Source of the DNA: Mycolicibacterium iranicum
Lineage (GTDB): Bacteria; Actinomycetota; Actinomycetes; Mycobacteriales; Mycobacteriaceae
Assembly: GCF_001650495.1 (NCBI RefSeq)
Contig: NZ_LWCS01000028.1
Location: 21,750 to 85,749 of the forward strand
DNA: 64,000 bases
Reading direction: 5' to 3'
Part shown: piece by piece, positions 17,047 to 25,749 of the stretch
How the letters are laid out: the number at the start of each line of letters is the position of its first letter
Position numbering within the stretch: the first letter of the stretch is position 1
The notes under the pieces: generated by a model
Told to the model about the DNA's origin: nothing
Seen by the model: only the letters and a program-made list of their open reading frames with translations
Databases searched by the model: none
Position numbers and translations under genes: made by a program

Positions 17047-17483
17047 TGCCCAACCCGTTCAAGGACTGGGCGCGGATGTACAGCGCCAACAAGCGGTATC
17101 TGGAAAGCCAGGGACGCCCGTCGTCCTTCTTCGGTCAGATCGCCGACATCCCCAATCAGATCCACGAGGCTGCTGACGCCGGCGAGATCGGCGTGAAGAT
17201 GGTGCGGCATTCGCAGTTGACGAACGGCGGCGGTCTGCCGGCCACCGTCGCAGTCGAAGCCGTCTGGTCTGTCGGCTCGTATATGAACATGTCGCCGGTC
17301 GTCCGGATCCAGGCGCACGTGTCGCGCCAAGACGGAACACCGCCCTATGGCGCGGTTTTCGACGAAGTCGTCGCTCAGATGCATCTCGCACGGGTTCAGC
17401 CCGGCGCAACCCTCGCGGTGTCCGTCGACCCGCAGAACCCGGCGGACATGGCGATCGACTGGATCCGCACGAGTCAACTCTGA
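17046..17483 (+). CDS. 145-aa hypothetical protein coupled to the preceding gene
   Basis: Start ATG 17046 shares a base with the TGA of the preceding gene. The protein begins MPNPFKDWARMYSANKRYLESQG, then has a beta-rich C-terminal domain (LPATVAVEAVWSVGSYMNMSPVVRIQAHV). No known motif is visible and I do not recognise the family. No signal peptide or membrane helix. Tight coupling to the 125-aa protein suggests the two interact. It ends 1 bp before the stop of the convergent hydrolase gene. Confidence 0.75.
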   Translation: MPNPFKDWARMYSANKRYLESQGRPSSFFGQIADIPNQIHEAADAGEIGVKMVRHSQLTNGGGLPATVAVEAVWSVGSYMNMSPVVRIQAHVSRQDGTPPYGAVFDEVVAQMHLARVQPGATLAVSVDPQNPADMAIDWIRTSQL

Positions 17484-17484
17484 T

Positions 17485-18159
17485 TCAGGCTGCCGTGTCG
17501 AGCAGGATGCGCAGAAGGTCGTCGGGGTTGTCGCGCATCAGGTTGTGCTGGCCGTCGAGTTCGTGCGTGATCCAGGCAGGATCGTCGCGGACACGGTCGT
17601 AGGACGGTTGCAGCGGCGACTCGCCGGGCCAGTCCAGCGCGTAGACGAACACGCGTTTGCGAAAGCGGTTCAGCTCGCCCGTGAGGTGCAACGGTTGCAG
17701 CACGGTGGCCAGTGGGTGCGAGGTGGAGCGGGGGTCGAAGAACGGCATCGGCGGGACGCCGAATCCGGTGTCGTCGACCTCGACGTACCACTGGCGCTCC
17801 TCGTCGTTGACGAGGTCCCAGCAGGCTTCGCCGTCATGTGGGACCACGGCGTCTACGAAGATAAGGGAGTCGATCCGGTCAGGGATGCGGTCGGCGACGC
17901 CGGTGATGACCATGCCGCCGTAGCTGTGCCCTACCAGGATCAACTTGTCGGCTGCGCCCGTGCGGGTGTGGATTTCCGCGAGGACGTCGGTGATGTGCGT
18001 GTCGAGGTTGACGCCGCCGAGCATCAGGTGCGACCGCTCGGCGACACCCGTGAGGGTGAGGGCCAGCACGTGGTGGCCCGCTCTTTCCAGGGACTGGGCG
18101 AGGTCGTCGAAACACCAAGCGCCGTGGCACATTCCTGGAACGAGTACGTAGGTGGCCAT
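17485..18159 (-). CDS. Alpha/beta hydrolase (esterase family)
   Basis: 224 aa. The nucleophile elbow is GHSYGG with Ser79; the oxyanion-hole HG appears as MCHGAW near residue 11; an Asp follows in VYALDWPGESPL and the catalytic His is in ELDGQHNLMRDNP. The short lid and overall pattern resemble plant-type methyl-ester hydrolase/hydroxynitrile lyase relatives common in actinobacteria. No signal peptide. It is transcribed away from a LysR gene with an 85-bp divergent region, so the LysR protein probably controls it. Confidence 0.9.
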   Translation of the reverse strand: MATYVLVPGMCHGAWCFDDLAQSLERAGHHVLALTLTGVAERSHLMLGGVNLDTHITDVLAEIHTRTGAADKLILVGHSYGGMVITGVADRIPDRIDSLIFVDAVVPHDGEACWDLVNDEERQWYVEVDDTGFGVPPMPFFDPRSTSHPLATVLQPLHLTGELNRFRKRVFVYALDWPGESPLQPSYDRVRDDPAWITHELDGQHNLMRDNPDDLLRILLDTAA

Positions 18160-18230
18160 TGCGAAACTCCTTTCACTATCACCTTGCGGACGCTGGATCT
18201 ATAAGTCCAATAGCAATCGATGTTCGCACC

Positions 18231-18236
18231 TATAAT
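18231..18236 (+). promoter_or_regulatory. -10 element of the lysR-type gene (leaderless)
   Basis: A perfect TATAAT lies 8 nt before ATG 18245, so the transcript should begin at or next to the start codon. ATAAGT and ACTTAT half sites flank the divergent region at about 18200 and 18240 and may be part of the LysR binding region. Confidence 0.55.
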
Positions 18237-18244
18237 TTGCACTT

Positions 18245-19126
18245 ATGGAGCTACGCCAGCTCGAATACTTCGTCGCAGTGGTCGAGGAAGGAAGTTTCAC
18301 CCGAGCCGCCGAGCGAGAGCGCGTCGCCCAGCCTGCAGTAAGTGCGCAAGTGAAGCGCCTCGAACGGCTGGTGGGCCAGCCGCTGCTGAGGCGCACCAGC
18401 CGCGATGTGCGGCTCACGCAGGCCGGCGCCGCGCTGCTGCCTCATGCGCGGGCGGCCCTGGCCGCTGTCCGCGCCGCGCAATCTGCAGTCGACGACGTCG
18501 CCCAGTTGGTGCGCGGTTCCGTGACGATCGGCACTGTGACCCTGCATCCGGTGGACGTCGCCCAGTTGATGGCCGACTTTCACGCCGACCATCCCGATGT
18601 CGAGATCACGCTGGGCACCGACAATTCCGATGCACTGCTTGCGAAGCTTGTCGATGGCCGTCTGGATGTCGCGATCGTCTCGATCGGCGTCGACGAAGAG
18701 GTTGATGGACTGGGCTTCGCCGTGATCACCGACGAGGCGCTGGAGGCGGCGGTCGCGCTGCGGCATCCGCTGGCGCGGCGGAAAACGTTGTCGCTGGAGG
18801 CGCTCTGCGACCACCCGGTCATCTCGTTGCCGGCAGGCACCGGTCTGCGCGCCCGTCTCGACAGTGCTTGTGCCGCTGCGGGACTGCGCCCTCGGATCAC
18901 GCTCGAGGCGACGAACCCGCTTGAGCTCGCCAACCTGGCCCGCCATGGGCTCGGAGTGGCGATTCTGCCGCAGTCGATGGCGCGAAACAGCCCCGATCTG
19001 CATCCCCTGCGGTTGGCACCCGAACTGCGAGGCAAGTTGGTGTGGGCCTGGCGCAACGACATGACCAGCCCCGCCGCGCGCCTCTTCTGTGACCGGGCGC
19101 GACGGACGATCGCCGGGTCACAATGA
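18245..19126 (+). CDS. LysR-family transcriptional regulator
   Basis: 293 aa. The N-terminal winged helix is typical (MELRQLEYFVAVVEEGSFT RAAERERVAQPAVSAQVKRLE, shown in two parts), followed by the linker helix and the periplasmic-binding-like effector domain (VRGSVTIGTVTLHPVDVAQL). LysR regulators usually control a divergent gene with a small aromatic or acyl inducer; here that is the alpha/beta hydrolase. The effector is unknown. Confidence 0.93.
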   Translation: MELRQLEYFVAVVEEGSFTRAAERERVAQPAVSAQVKRLERLVGQPLLRRTSRDVRLTQAGAALLPHARAALAAVRAAQSAVDDVAQLVRGSVTIGTVTLHPVDVAQLMADFHADHPDVEITLGTDNSDALLAKLVDGRLDVAIVSIGVDEEVDGLGFAVITDEALEAAVALRHPLARRKTLSLEALCDHPVISLPAGTGLRARLDSACAAAGLRPRITLEATNPLELANLARHGLGVAILPQSMARNSPDLHPLRLAPELRGKLVWAWRNDMTSPAARLFCDRARRTIAGSQ

Positions 19127-19163
19127 CCCCGCCCGGGGTTGTCCGGCTGTCGGACCGGGTGCC

Positions 19164-19169
19164 TAGAGT
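19164..19169 (+). promoter_or_regulatory. -10 element of polA (leaderless)
   Basis: TAGAGT followed by 6 nt and GTG 19176; no ribosome-binding site is present. Confidence 0.5.
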
Positions 19170-19175
19170 GAAGCG

Positions 19176-21905
19176 GTGAGCCCAGCCAAGACCGCATCGG
19201 CGTCCAACGCCGGTAAGCAAGCCGCCGACGAGAAGCCGACGCTGATGCTGCTGGACGGCAATTCGCTGGCGTTCCGGGCCTTTTACGCGCTACCCGCGGA
19301 GAACTTCAAGACCCAGGGCGGGCTGACCACCAACGCGGTCTACGGCTTCACCGCCATGCTGATCAACCTTCTGCGCGACGAGCAGCCCACCCACATAGCT
19401 GCCGCCTTCGACGTCTCGCGCCAGACGTTCCGCAAGGAGAAGTACCCGGAGTACAAGGAGGGTCGGTCGGCCACGCCCGACGAGTTCCGCGGCCAGATCG
19501 ACATCACCAAAGAGGTCCTCGGCGCGCTGGGCATCACCGTGCTCGCCGAGGCCGGCTTCGAAGCCGACGACATCATTGCCACGCTCGCGACCCAAGCCGA
19601 GAGCGAGGGGCATCGTGTGTTGATCGTGACTGGGGATCGCGACTCTCTGCAGCTGGTCAGCGACGACGTCACAGTGCTCTACCCCCGCAAGGGTGTCAGC
19701 GAGCTGACACGGTTCACACCCGAGGCGGTGCAGGAGAAATACGGGCTGAGTCCGAACCAATACCCGGATTTCGCGGCGCTGCGCGGAGACCCGAGCGACA
19801 ACCTGCCCGGCATCCCGGGTGTGGGGGAGAAGACCGCCACCAAGTGGATCGCCGAGTACGGGTCGCTGCAGTCTCTGGTCGACAATGTCGACAAGGTCAA
19901 GGGCAAGGTCGGTGACGCGCTGCGTGCCCACCTGTCGAGCGTGCTGCTCAATCGGCAGCTGACCGACCTGGTGAAGGACGTCCCGCTGGCGCACACCCCT
20001 GACACGCTGCGGATGCAGCCGTGGGATCGCGACCACATCCATAGGCTGTTCGACGACCTCGAGTTCCGGGTCCTGCGCGACCGGTTGTTCGACACGCTCG
20101 CGTCGGTGGATCCGGAGGTCGAAGAAGGATTCGACGTTCGGGGTGGTGCTTTGGAGCCGGGGACGCTGACGGGATGGCTGGCCGAGCACAGCAATGGTGA
20201 GCGTTTCGGCCTGGCGGTCGTCGGCAATCATCTGGCTTTCGACAGCGATGCCACCGCGCTTGCGATCGTCGCGTCCGACGGCGATGGCCGTTACATCGAC
20301 ACCACCAGCCTGAACCCTGAGGACGAGGCCGCGCTGTCGGCGTGGCTCGCGGATGCGACCGTGCCGAAGGCGCTCCACGAGGCCAAACTCGCCACGCATG
20401 ATCTGCTGGGGCGGGGCTGGACGCTGGCCGGCGTCACCTCCGACACCGCGATGGCCGCATATCTGGTGCGCCCCGGCCAGCGAAGCTTCGCACTGGACGA
20501 CCTGTCGCTGCGTTATCTGAAGCGCGAGCTGCGGGCCGACAACCCTGAGCAGCAACAGCTTTCATTGCTTGACGATGGTGAAGGCGTCGATGACCAGGCT
20601 GTGCAGACATTGCTCCTGCGCGCCAACGCCGTGAAGGATCTCGCCGACGCGCTCGACGAGGAATTGGCGCGGATCGATTCCTCGGCGCTGCTGGGCAGCA
20701 TGGAACTTCCGGTCCAGCGGGTGCTGGCCGAGCTCGAGACCGCGGGCATCGCCGTCGACCTGCAGACGCTGTCAGAACTGCAGAGCGAGTTCGCCGGCCA
20801 GATTCGCGACGCGGCGGAGGCGGCATACGCCGTCATCGGCAAGCAGATCAACCTCGGTTCGCCCAAGCAGCTGCAGGTTGTGCTGTTCGACGAGCTGGAC
20901 ATGCCCAAGACCAAGCGCACCAAGACCGGGTACACCACCGACGCCGATGCGCTGCAGTCGCTGTTCGACAAGACGGGCCATCCGTTCCTGCAGCACCTGC
21001 TGGCCCACCGCGACGCCACCAGGTTGAAGGTCACCGTGGACGGGCTGCTCAACTCCGTGGCCTCCGACGGCAGGATCCACACCACGTTCAACCAGACGAT
21101 TGCAGCGACCGGCAGGCTCTCCTCCACCGAGCCGAACCTGCAGAACATTCCGATCCGCACCGAGGCCGGGCGACGCATCCGCGACGCTTTCGTCGTCGGC
21201 AAGGGTTACGCCGAGCTGATGACCGCGGACTACAGCCAGATCGAGATGCGGATCATGGCGCATCTGTCGGGTGATGAAGGCCTACTGGACGCTTTTAATA
21301 CCGGCGAGGACCTGCATTCGTTCGTCGCGTCCCGGGCGTTCTCGGTGCCCATCGATGAAGTCACCCCCGAACTGCGACGCCGGGTCAAGGCGATGTCGTA
21401 CGGCTTGGCCTATGGCCTCAGCGCGTACGGGCTGTCCCAGCAGCTGAAGATCTCCACCGAAGAGGCGAAAGAACAGATGGAGCAGTACTTCGCCCGGTTC
21501 GGCGGAGTGCGCGACTATCTGCGCGATGTGGTCGACCAGGCACGCAAGGACGGCTATACGTCGACCGTGTTCGGCCGCCGGCGATATCTTCCCGAACTCG
21601 ACAGCAGCAACCGCCAGGTGCGGGAGGCCGCTGAGCGGGCGGCGCTCAACGCGCCGATCCAGGGAAGCGCCGCCGACATCATCAAGGTGGCGATGATCAA
21701 CGTGGACCAGGCCATCAAGGACGCCGGCTTGTCGTCACGCACCTTGCTGCAGGTTCATGACGAACTTCTCTTCGAGGTCGCAGACGGTGAACGGGACGCG
21801 CTCGATGCGCTGGTTCGCGAGCACATGGGCGGAGCCTATTCACTCGACGTGCCGCTGGAGGTGTCGGTGGGGTACGGGCGCAGCTGGGATGCCGCCGCGC
21901 ACTGA
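19176..21905 (+). CDS. polA: DNA polymerase I
   Basis: 909 aa, the usual mycobacterial length. The N-terminal 5' nuclease (LMLLDGNSLAFRAFYAL, EADDIIATLA, VTGDRDSLQLV, GDPSDNLPGIPGVGEKTA) is complete. The central 3'-5' exonuclease-like domain lacks the conserved acidic exonuclease motifs, so it should not proofread, as in other mycobacteria. The polymerase domain has motif A (TADYSQIEMRIMAHLSGD), the O helix (RRRVKAMSYGLAYGLSAYGL) and motif C (LLQVHDELLFEV). It fills gaps in excision repair and removes Okazaki primers. It probably has its own leaderless promoter. Confidence 0.97.
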   Translation: MSPAKTASASNAGKQAADEKPTLMLLDGNSLAFRAFYALPAENFKTQGGLTTNAVYGFTAMLINLLRDEQPTHIAAAFDVSRQTFRKEKYPEYKEGRSATPDEFRGQIDITKEVLGALGITVLAEAGFEADDIIATLATQAESEGHRVLIVTGDRDSLQLVSDDVTVLYPRKGVSELTRFTPEAVQEKYGLSPNQYPDFAALRGDPSDNLPGIPGVGEKTATKWIAEYGSLQSLVDNVDKVKGKVGDALRAHLSSVLLNRQLTDLVKDVPLAHTPDTLRMQPWDRDHIHRLFDDLEFRVLRDRLFDTLASVDPEVEEGFDVRGGALEPGTLTGWLAEHSNGERFGLAVVGNHLAFDSDATALAIVASDGDGRYIDTTSLNPEDEAALSAWLADATVPKALHEAKLATHDLLGRGWTLAGVTSDTAMAAYLVRPGQRSFALDDLSLRYLKRELRADNPEQQQLSLLDDGEGVDDQAVQTLLLRANAVKDLADALDEELARIDSSALLGSMELPVQRVLAELETAGIAVDLQTLSELQSEFAGQIRDAAEAAYAVIGKQINLGSPKQLQVVLFDELDMPKTKRTKTGYTTDADALQSLFDKTGHPFLQHLLAHRDATRLKVTVDGLLNSVASDGRIHTTFNQTIAATGRLSSTEPNLQNIPIRTEAGRRIRDAFVVGKGYAELMTADYSQIEMRIMAHLSGDEGLLDAFNTGEDLHSFVASRAFSVPIDEVTPELRRRVKAMSYGLAYGLSAYGLSQQLKISTEEAKEQMEQYFARFGGVRDYLRDVVDQARKDGYTSTVFGRRRYLPELDSSNRQVREAAERAALNAPIQGSAADIIKVAMINVDQAIKDAGLSSRTLLQVHDELLFEVADGERDALDALVREHMGGAYSLDVPLEVSVGYGRSWDAAAH

Positions 21906-21967
21906 CTCCGGCTCCTAAGGGCCTCTCCGTCACGCAGGCAACGTGGTGCGTCTCGTCGGATGTGATC

Positions 21968-21987
21968 TATGTATGCTGACCTACATA
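21968..21987 (+). promoter_or_regulatory. Palindromic operator upstream of the thioesterase gene
   Basis: TATGTA-N8-TACATA is a perfect 6-bp dyad 28 bp before GTG 22016. The right arm runs into TACATAAT, a plausible -10, so a bound protein would block the promoter. The shape suits a TetR- or GntR-type dimer; no candidate regulator lies next to it. Confidence 0.45.
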
Positions 21988-22015
21988 ATTTCCGGGTACC
22001 GAGGAGGCATCGCAC

Positions 22016-22822
22016 GTGGCCGAGCATCCCTTTGACGACGCAATCCACCTCGATCACGCCGCCCCCGATCTTCTGCATGGCAAGACAAGCGCCGACTGGG
22101 CCAACATGGTCGGCCCGTTCGGCGGCATGACAGCCGCGCTGCTGTTGCGAGCCGTCGAGAGCCACCCCGACCGCGTTGGCGACCCCGCCGCTCTCACCGT
22201 GAACTTCACAGCACCCATCGCCGACGGCGAGTTCGACATCTCCACCAACCTCGTCCGCAGCAACCGCACCAACCAGCACTGGAATGCGCAGCTGTCTCAG
22301 GGCGAGACGATCAACACGACTGCCACCGCGGTGTTCGGGCTTCGCCGTGACACCTGGTCGGACAGCGAACTCGCACCTCCCACAGTTCCGGGTCCCGACG
22401 CCATCGAGCCCGGCGGTCTGCCGGACACGATCGCGTGGGCGCGCAACTACGACATGCGTTTCATCGACGGCGCGGCCCCTGCCGAAGGCGCCGTCCCGGC
22501 CGCGTCGTCGACCACCACCCTCTGGGCGCGGGACCGGCGAGGCCGAACCGTCGACTTCGCAGCACTCACCGCACTCAGTGACATCTTCTTTCCGCGCGTG
22601 TTCCTCAGGCGCGGGACGATGTCACCCGCGGGCACCATTTCGCTGACGACCTACTTCCATCTCGACACCACTGAATTGGCAGCTGTGGGAAGCGATTTCT
22701 TGCTCTGCCGAGCCCACGCCAACCGGTTTTCCCGTGGTTACTTCGACCAGTCTGCCGAAATTTGGAGCCGCACAGGCGAATTGCTTGTCACCACACACCA
22801 GCTCGTGTATTTCAAGGCCTAA
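22016..22822 (+). CDS. Acyl-CoA thioesterase-like protein (double hotdog)
   Basis: 268 aa. The layout of two hotdog domains is apparent: the N-terminal domain has WANMVGPFGGMTAALLLRA, a TesB/FadM-like start with the long helix, and the second ends in a typical YFDQSAEIWSRTGELLVTTHQL strand pattern. It probably hydrolyses an acyl-CoA in lipid turnover; the chain length is unknown. GAGGAGG precedes the GTG. It lies between polA and prsW and ends 25 bp before the convergent prsW stop. Confidence 0.85.
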   Translation: MAEHPFDDAIHLDHAAPDLLHGKTSADWANMVGPFGGMTAALLLRAVESHPDRVGDPAALTVNFTAPIADGEFDISTNLVRSNRTNQHWNAQLSQGETINTTATAVFGLRRDTWSDSELAPPTVPGPDAIEPGGLPDTIAWARNYDMRFIDGAAPAEGAVPAASSTTTLWARDRRGRTVDFAALTALSDIFFPRVFLRRGTMSPAGTISLTTYFHLDTTELAAVGSDFLLCRAHANRFSRGYFDQSAEIWSRTGELLVTTHQLVYFKA

Positions 22823-22847
22823 GGGAGGTAAGTCAAATCGACCCGAA

Positions 22848-24041
22848 TCACCGCGGTGGCTGGATCGGGGAGCGATAACCGCCCATCTGCTGGAGCGCGG
22901 GCGAAGCCGCTCTGGCCGCATATACGGCGTGGGCCTCGTCGTTGAGCAGCGCAGTCACTCGCGGATCGCCGAAACCGCGGTCGATCCGGTCGCGTACGAA
23001 GGCCAGCTCGACCACCTGCTGGGCGAATCGCTTCACCGACTCGCCTGCCTGCTTGCCGCCGAACCGGGTCGCCTCGGCGACCGCCTGCTTGCGAGTGGCC
23101 AGCGACCCCAGCCAGGTCGCCTCGTTGGGCGTCACGATGGCGGCCGCCACCATTCCCGGAAGTTTCTCCGCGACGATGCGCTGCTCCGTGCGACGGCTCC
23201 GCACCGCCAGCACGATGGCCAGCGCAAACACCGGCATCATCCAGAAGACGTAGGTGGCGAAGTATGCGCCGGTGCCCAGGAACGACGAGCCGTTCCACAT
23301 CGCGTGCAGGATCACCGCCCCGAGGTACCCGAGCAGGATGCACCCGGCCTTGGCAATGGCGCCGCGCTTGTGCAACGCGAACCAGACGCCGAGGGCGAAC
23401 ATCGTCGTGAAAAGCGAATGCGCGAACGGTCCCATGATCAGCCGCAGCGCCGCGGTGAACAGCGACTCGGCCAGCGATTCGCCGTTGGCGATGTAGAGGA
23501 TGTCCTCCAGCCAGGCGAATCCGGCTCCGACGAGACCCGCGTAGACCAGGCAGTCGGTGAGTGAGTTCATCTCGTTGCGACGCGCACCGGTCATCATCAG
23601 CAGCAGGAACAGGCCTTTGGCGGCTTCCTCGGTCAGGGGAGCGCCGATGATCAGGGTGAACGCGCTGACCCCGGTCTCGGCGGCGTCGACAGTGGGGTTG
23701 AGCCACGCGTCGAGGAGGATCTGCAGGATCGCCGAGACGATGACCGCCACCGACGTGCCCCAGATGAAGGCGAAGATCAGCAATCGGGGCGGTTCGGGCT
23801 CCCACCGGTCAAGCCATAGATAGGCCACGACGACCGCGGCCATGGTGATGCTCGACAGTATGAAGCCAACGGCCGCGCCGACCGGGTTCGCCAAGGTCAG
23901 GAAAATGACGATCAGACCCGCCAGCGTCCCGAGCGCGATGAGCACACCCAGCGGAGCTCCGGCCTTCCGGATCCGGCGTGCGAACGGCGTACCGTACTGA
24001 TGGAACTGATGTGGCCCCCCGGGAGCGCCTGCGTAAGACAC
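22848..24041 (-). CDS. PrsW-family intramembrane metalloprotease
   Basis: 397 aa with about eight membrane segments between residues 28 and 290. The family motifs are present: EEAAK at Glu138-Lys142, a LEDILY element near 178-183 in place of the usual FExxxY, and HAMWN later in the membrane region. PrsW proteins cut membrane-bound anti-sigma factors or related proteins. A cytoplasmic C-terminal tail of about 100 residues ends in PALQQMGGYRSPIQPPR. GTG 24041 follows a TAACCT -10 box by 7 nt, so the message is likely leaderless. It is divergent from rpsA. Confidence 0.88.
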   Translation of the reverse strand: MSYAGAPGGPHQFHQYGTPFARRIRKAGAPLGVLIALGTLAGLIVIFLTLANPVGAAVGFILSSITMAAVVVAYLWLDRWEPEPPRLLIFAFIWGTSVAVIVSAILQILLDAWLNPTVDAAETGVSAFTLIIGAPLTEEAAKGLFLLLMMTGARRNEMNSLTDCLVYAGLVGAGFAWLEDILYIANGESLAESLFTAALRLIMGPFAHSLFTTMFALGVWFALHKRGAIAKAGCILLGYLGAVILHAMWNGSSFLGTGAYFATYVFWMMPVFALAIVLAVRSRRTEQRIVAEKLPGMVAAAIVTPNEATWLGSLATRKQAVAEATRFGGKQAGESVKRFAQQVVELAFVRDRIDRGFGDPRVTALLNDEAHAVYAARAASPALQQMGGYRSPIQPPR

Positions 24042-24048
24042 GCCCTGC

Positions 24049-24054
24049 AGGTTA
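24049..24054 (-). promoter_or_regulatory. -10 element of the PrsW gene (leaderless)
   Basis: On the minus strand TAACCT, then 7 nt, then GTG 24041. The rpsA promoter must lie in the remaining 150 bp; TTGACG at 24103-24108 is a possible -35 for it, but I see no convincing matching -10. Confidence 0.45.
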
Positions 24055-24206
24055 TCGGGTCGGGGAGGTGGGTTTGTCCTGCGTGGACTCAGTCGAGTAG
24101 CCTTGACGCGTATCTGTGTGCGCCATTCGCGGGTGCAATCAAGAAAACTGCCTCTCCATCCAAAACAATGTCCCTACGATCAAACCTGTCCGGAGCAACC
24201 CACCAC

Positions 24207-25658
24207 ATGCCAAGTCCCTCCGTCACCTCTCCGCAAGTAGCCCTCAACGACATCGGCTCAGCGGAAGATTTTCTCGCCGCCATCGACAAGACCATCAAGT
24301 ACTTCAACGATGGCGACATCGTCGAGGGGACCATCGTCAAGGTTGACCGTGACGAAGTCCTGCTCGACATCGGCTACAAGACCGAAGGCGTCATCCCTTC
24401 CCGTGAGCTGTCCATCAAGCACGACGTCGACCCCAATGAGGTTGTGTCCGTCGGCGACGAGGTCGAAGCTCTGGTCCTCACCAAGGAGGACAAAGAAGGC
24501 CGCCTGATCCTGTCCAAGAAGCGCGCTCAGTACGAGCGTGCCTGGGGCACCATCGAGGAACTCAAGGAGAAGGACGAGGCCGTCAAGGGCACCGTCATCG
24601 AGGTCGTCAAGGGCGGCCTGATCCTCGACATCGGCTTGCGCGGCTTCCTGCCCGCCTCGCTGGTGGAGATGCGTCGTGTCCGCGATCTTCAGCCGTACAT
24701 CGGCAAGGAGATCGAGGCCAAGATCATCGAGCTCGACAAGAACCGCAACAACGTGGTTCTGAGCCGTCGCGCCTGGCTGGAGCAGACTCAGAGCGAGGTT
24801 CGCAGCGAGTTCCTCAACCAGCTCACCAAGGGCGCGATCCGCAAGGGTGTCGTGTCGTCGATCGTCAATTTCGGCGCCTTCGTCGATCTCGGCGGGGTCG
24901 ACGGCCTGGTGCACGTCTCCGAGCTGTCCTGGAAGCACATCGACCACCCGTCCGAGGTTGTGCAGGTGGGCGACGAGGTCACCGTCGAGGTGCTCGACGT
25001 CGACATGGACCGCGAGCGGGTTTCGCTGTCGCTCAAGGCGACTCAGGAAGATCCGTGGCGCCACTTCGCACGCACCCACGCGATCGGACAGATCGTTCCC
25101 GGCAAGGTCACCAAGCTGGTGCCGTTCGGTGCGTTCGTCCGTGTCGAAGAGGGCATCGAGGGCCTGGTGCACATTTCGGAGCTGTCCGAGCGTCACGTCG
25201 AGGTCCCGGACCAGGTGGTCCAGGTCGGCGACGACGCGATGGTCAAGGTCATCGACATTGATCTGGAGCGTCGCCGCATCTCGCTGAGCCTCAAGCAGGC
25301 CAACGAGGACTACTCCGACGAGTTCGAGGCCTGGAAGTACGGTATGGCCGACAGCTACGACGACCAGGGCAACTACATCTTCCCCGAGGGCTTCGACGCC
25401 GACACCAACGAGTGGCTCGAAGGCTTCGAGAAGCAGCGTGACGAGTGGGAGGCCCGGTACGCCGAGGCCGAGCGCCGCCACAAGATGCACACTGCCCAGA
25501 TGGAGAAGTTTGCCGCTGCTGAAGCGGCTGCCGTCGCCGAGTCCGCAACGCGTCCTTCCAACGGCTCGTCGCGCTCCGAGGAGACGTCCGCCGGCGGTTC
25601 GCTCGCCAGCGACGCGCAGTTGGCTGCCCTTCGCGAAAAGCTCGCGGGCAACGCCTGA
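24207..25658 (+). CDS. rpsA: 30S ribosomal protein S1
   Basis: 483 aa with four S1 RNA-binding domains, starting near residues 35, 122, 208 and 293 (for example GDIVEGTIVKVDRDEVLLDIG and KGVVSSIVNFGAFVDLGG). The start ATG 24207 gives MPSPSVTSPQVALND, which matches the mycobacterial N-terminus; a longer open frame upstream to 24000 has poor coding character. S1 helps mRNA bind the ribosome. The C-terminal tail is Ala/Ser-rich and ends ASDAQLAALREKLAGNA. A strong terminator follows. Confidence 0.97.
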   Translation: MPSPSVTSPQVALNDIGSAEDFLAAIDKTIKYFNDGDIVEGTIVKVDRDEVLLDIGYKTEGVIPSRELSIKHDVDPNEVVSVGDEVEALVLTKEDKEGRLILSKKRAQYERAWGTIEELKEKDEAVKGTVIEVVKGGLILDIGLRGFLPASLVEMRRVRDLQPYIGKEIEAKIIELDKNRNNVVLSRRAWLEQTQSEVRSEFLNQLTKGAIRKGVVSSIVNFGAFVDLGGVDGLVHVSELSWKHIDHPSEVVQVGDEVTVEVLDVDMDRERVSLSLKATQEDPWRHFARTHAIGQIVPGKVTKLVPFGAFVRVEEGIEGLVHISELSERHVEVPDQVVQVGDDAMVKVIDIDLERRRISLSLKQANEDYSDEFEAWKYGMADSYDDQGNYIFPEGFDADTNEWLEGFEKQRDEWEARYAEAERRHKMHTAQMEKFAAAEAAAVAESATRPSNGSSRSEETSAGGSLASDAQLAALREKLAGNA

Positions 25659-25673
25659 TTCGTTTCGACGGAC

Positions 25674-25707
25674 GGAAGCCCCGGCTCTTCACAGAGCCGG
25701 GGCTTCC
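25674..25707 (+). terminator. rpsA intrinsic terminator
   Basis: GGAAGCCCCGGCTC pairs perfectly (14 bp) with GAGCCGGGGCTTCC around a 6-nt loop, followed by CCCTTTC. It starts 16 bp after the rpsA stop. Confidence 0.8.
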
Positions 25708-25749
25708 CCCTTTCTCCGACCGGGTGCCCCGGGCTGACACACTGGTGCC

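Noticed and set aside
24258..25490. 410-codon frame antisense to rpsA
   Set aside because: Low-complexity Leu/Asp/Val mixture mirroring S1 repeats; no start signal.
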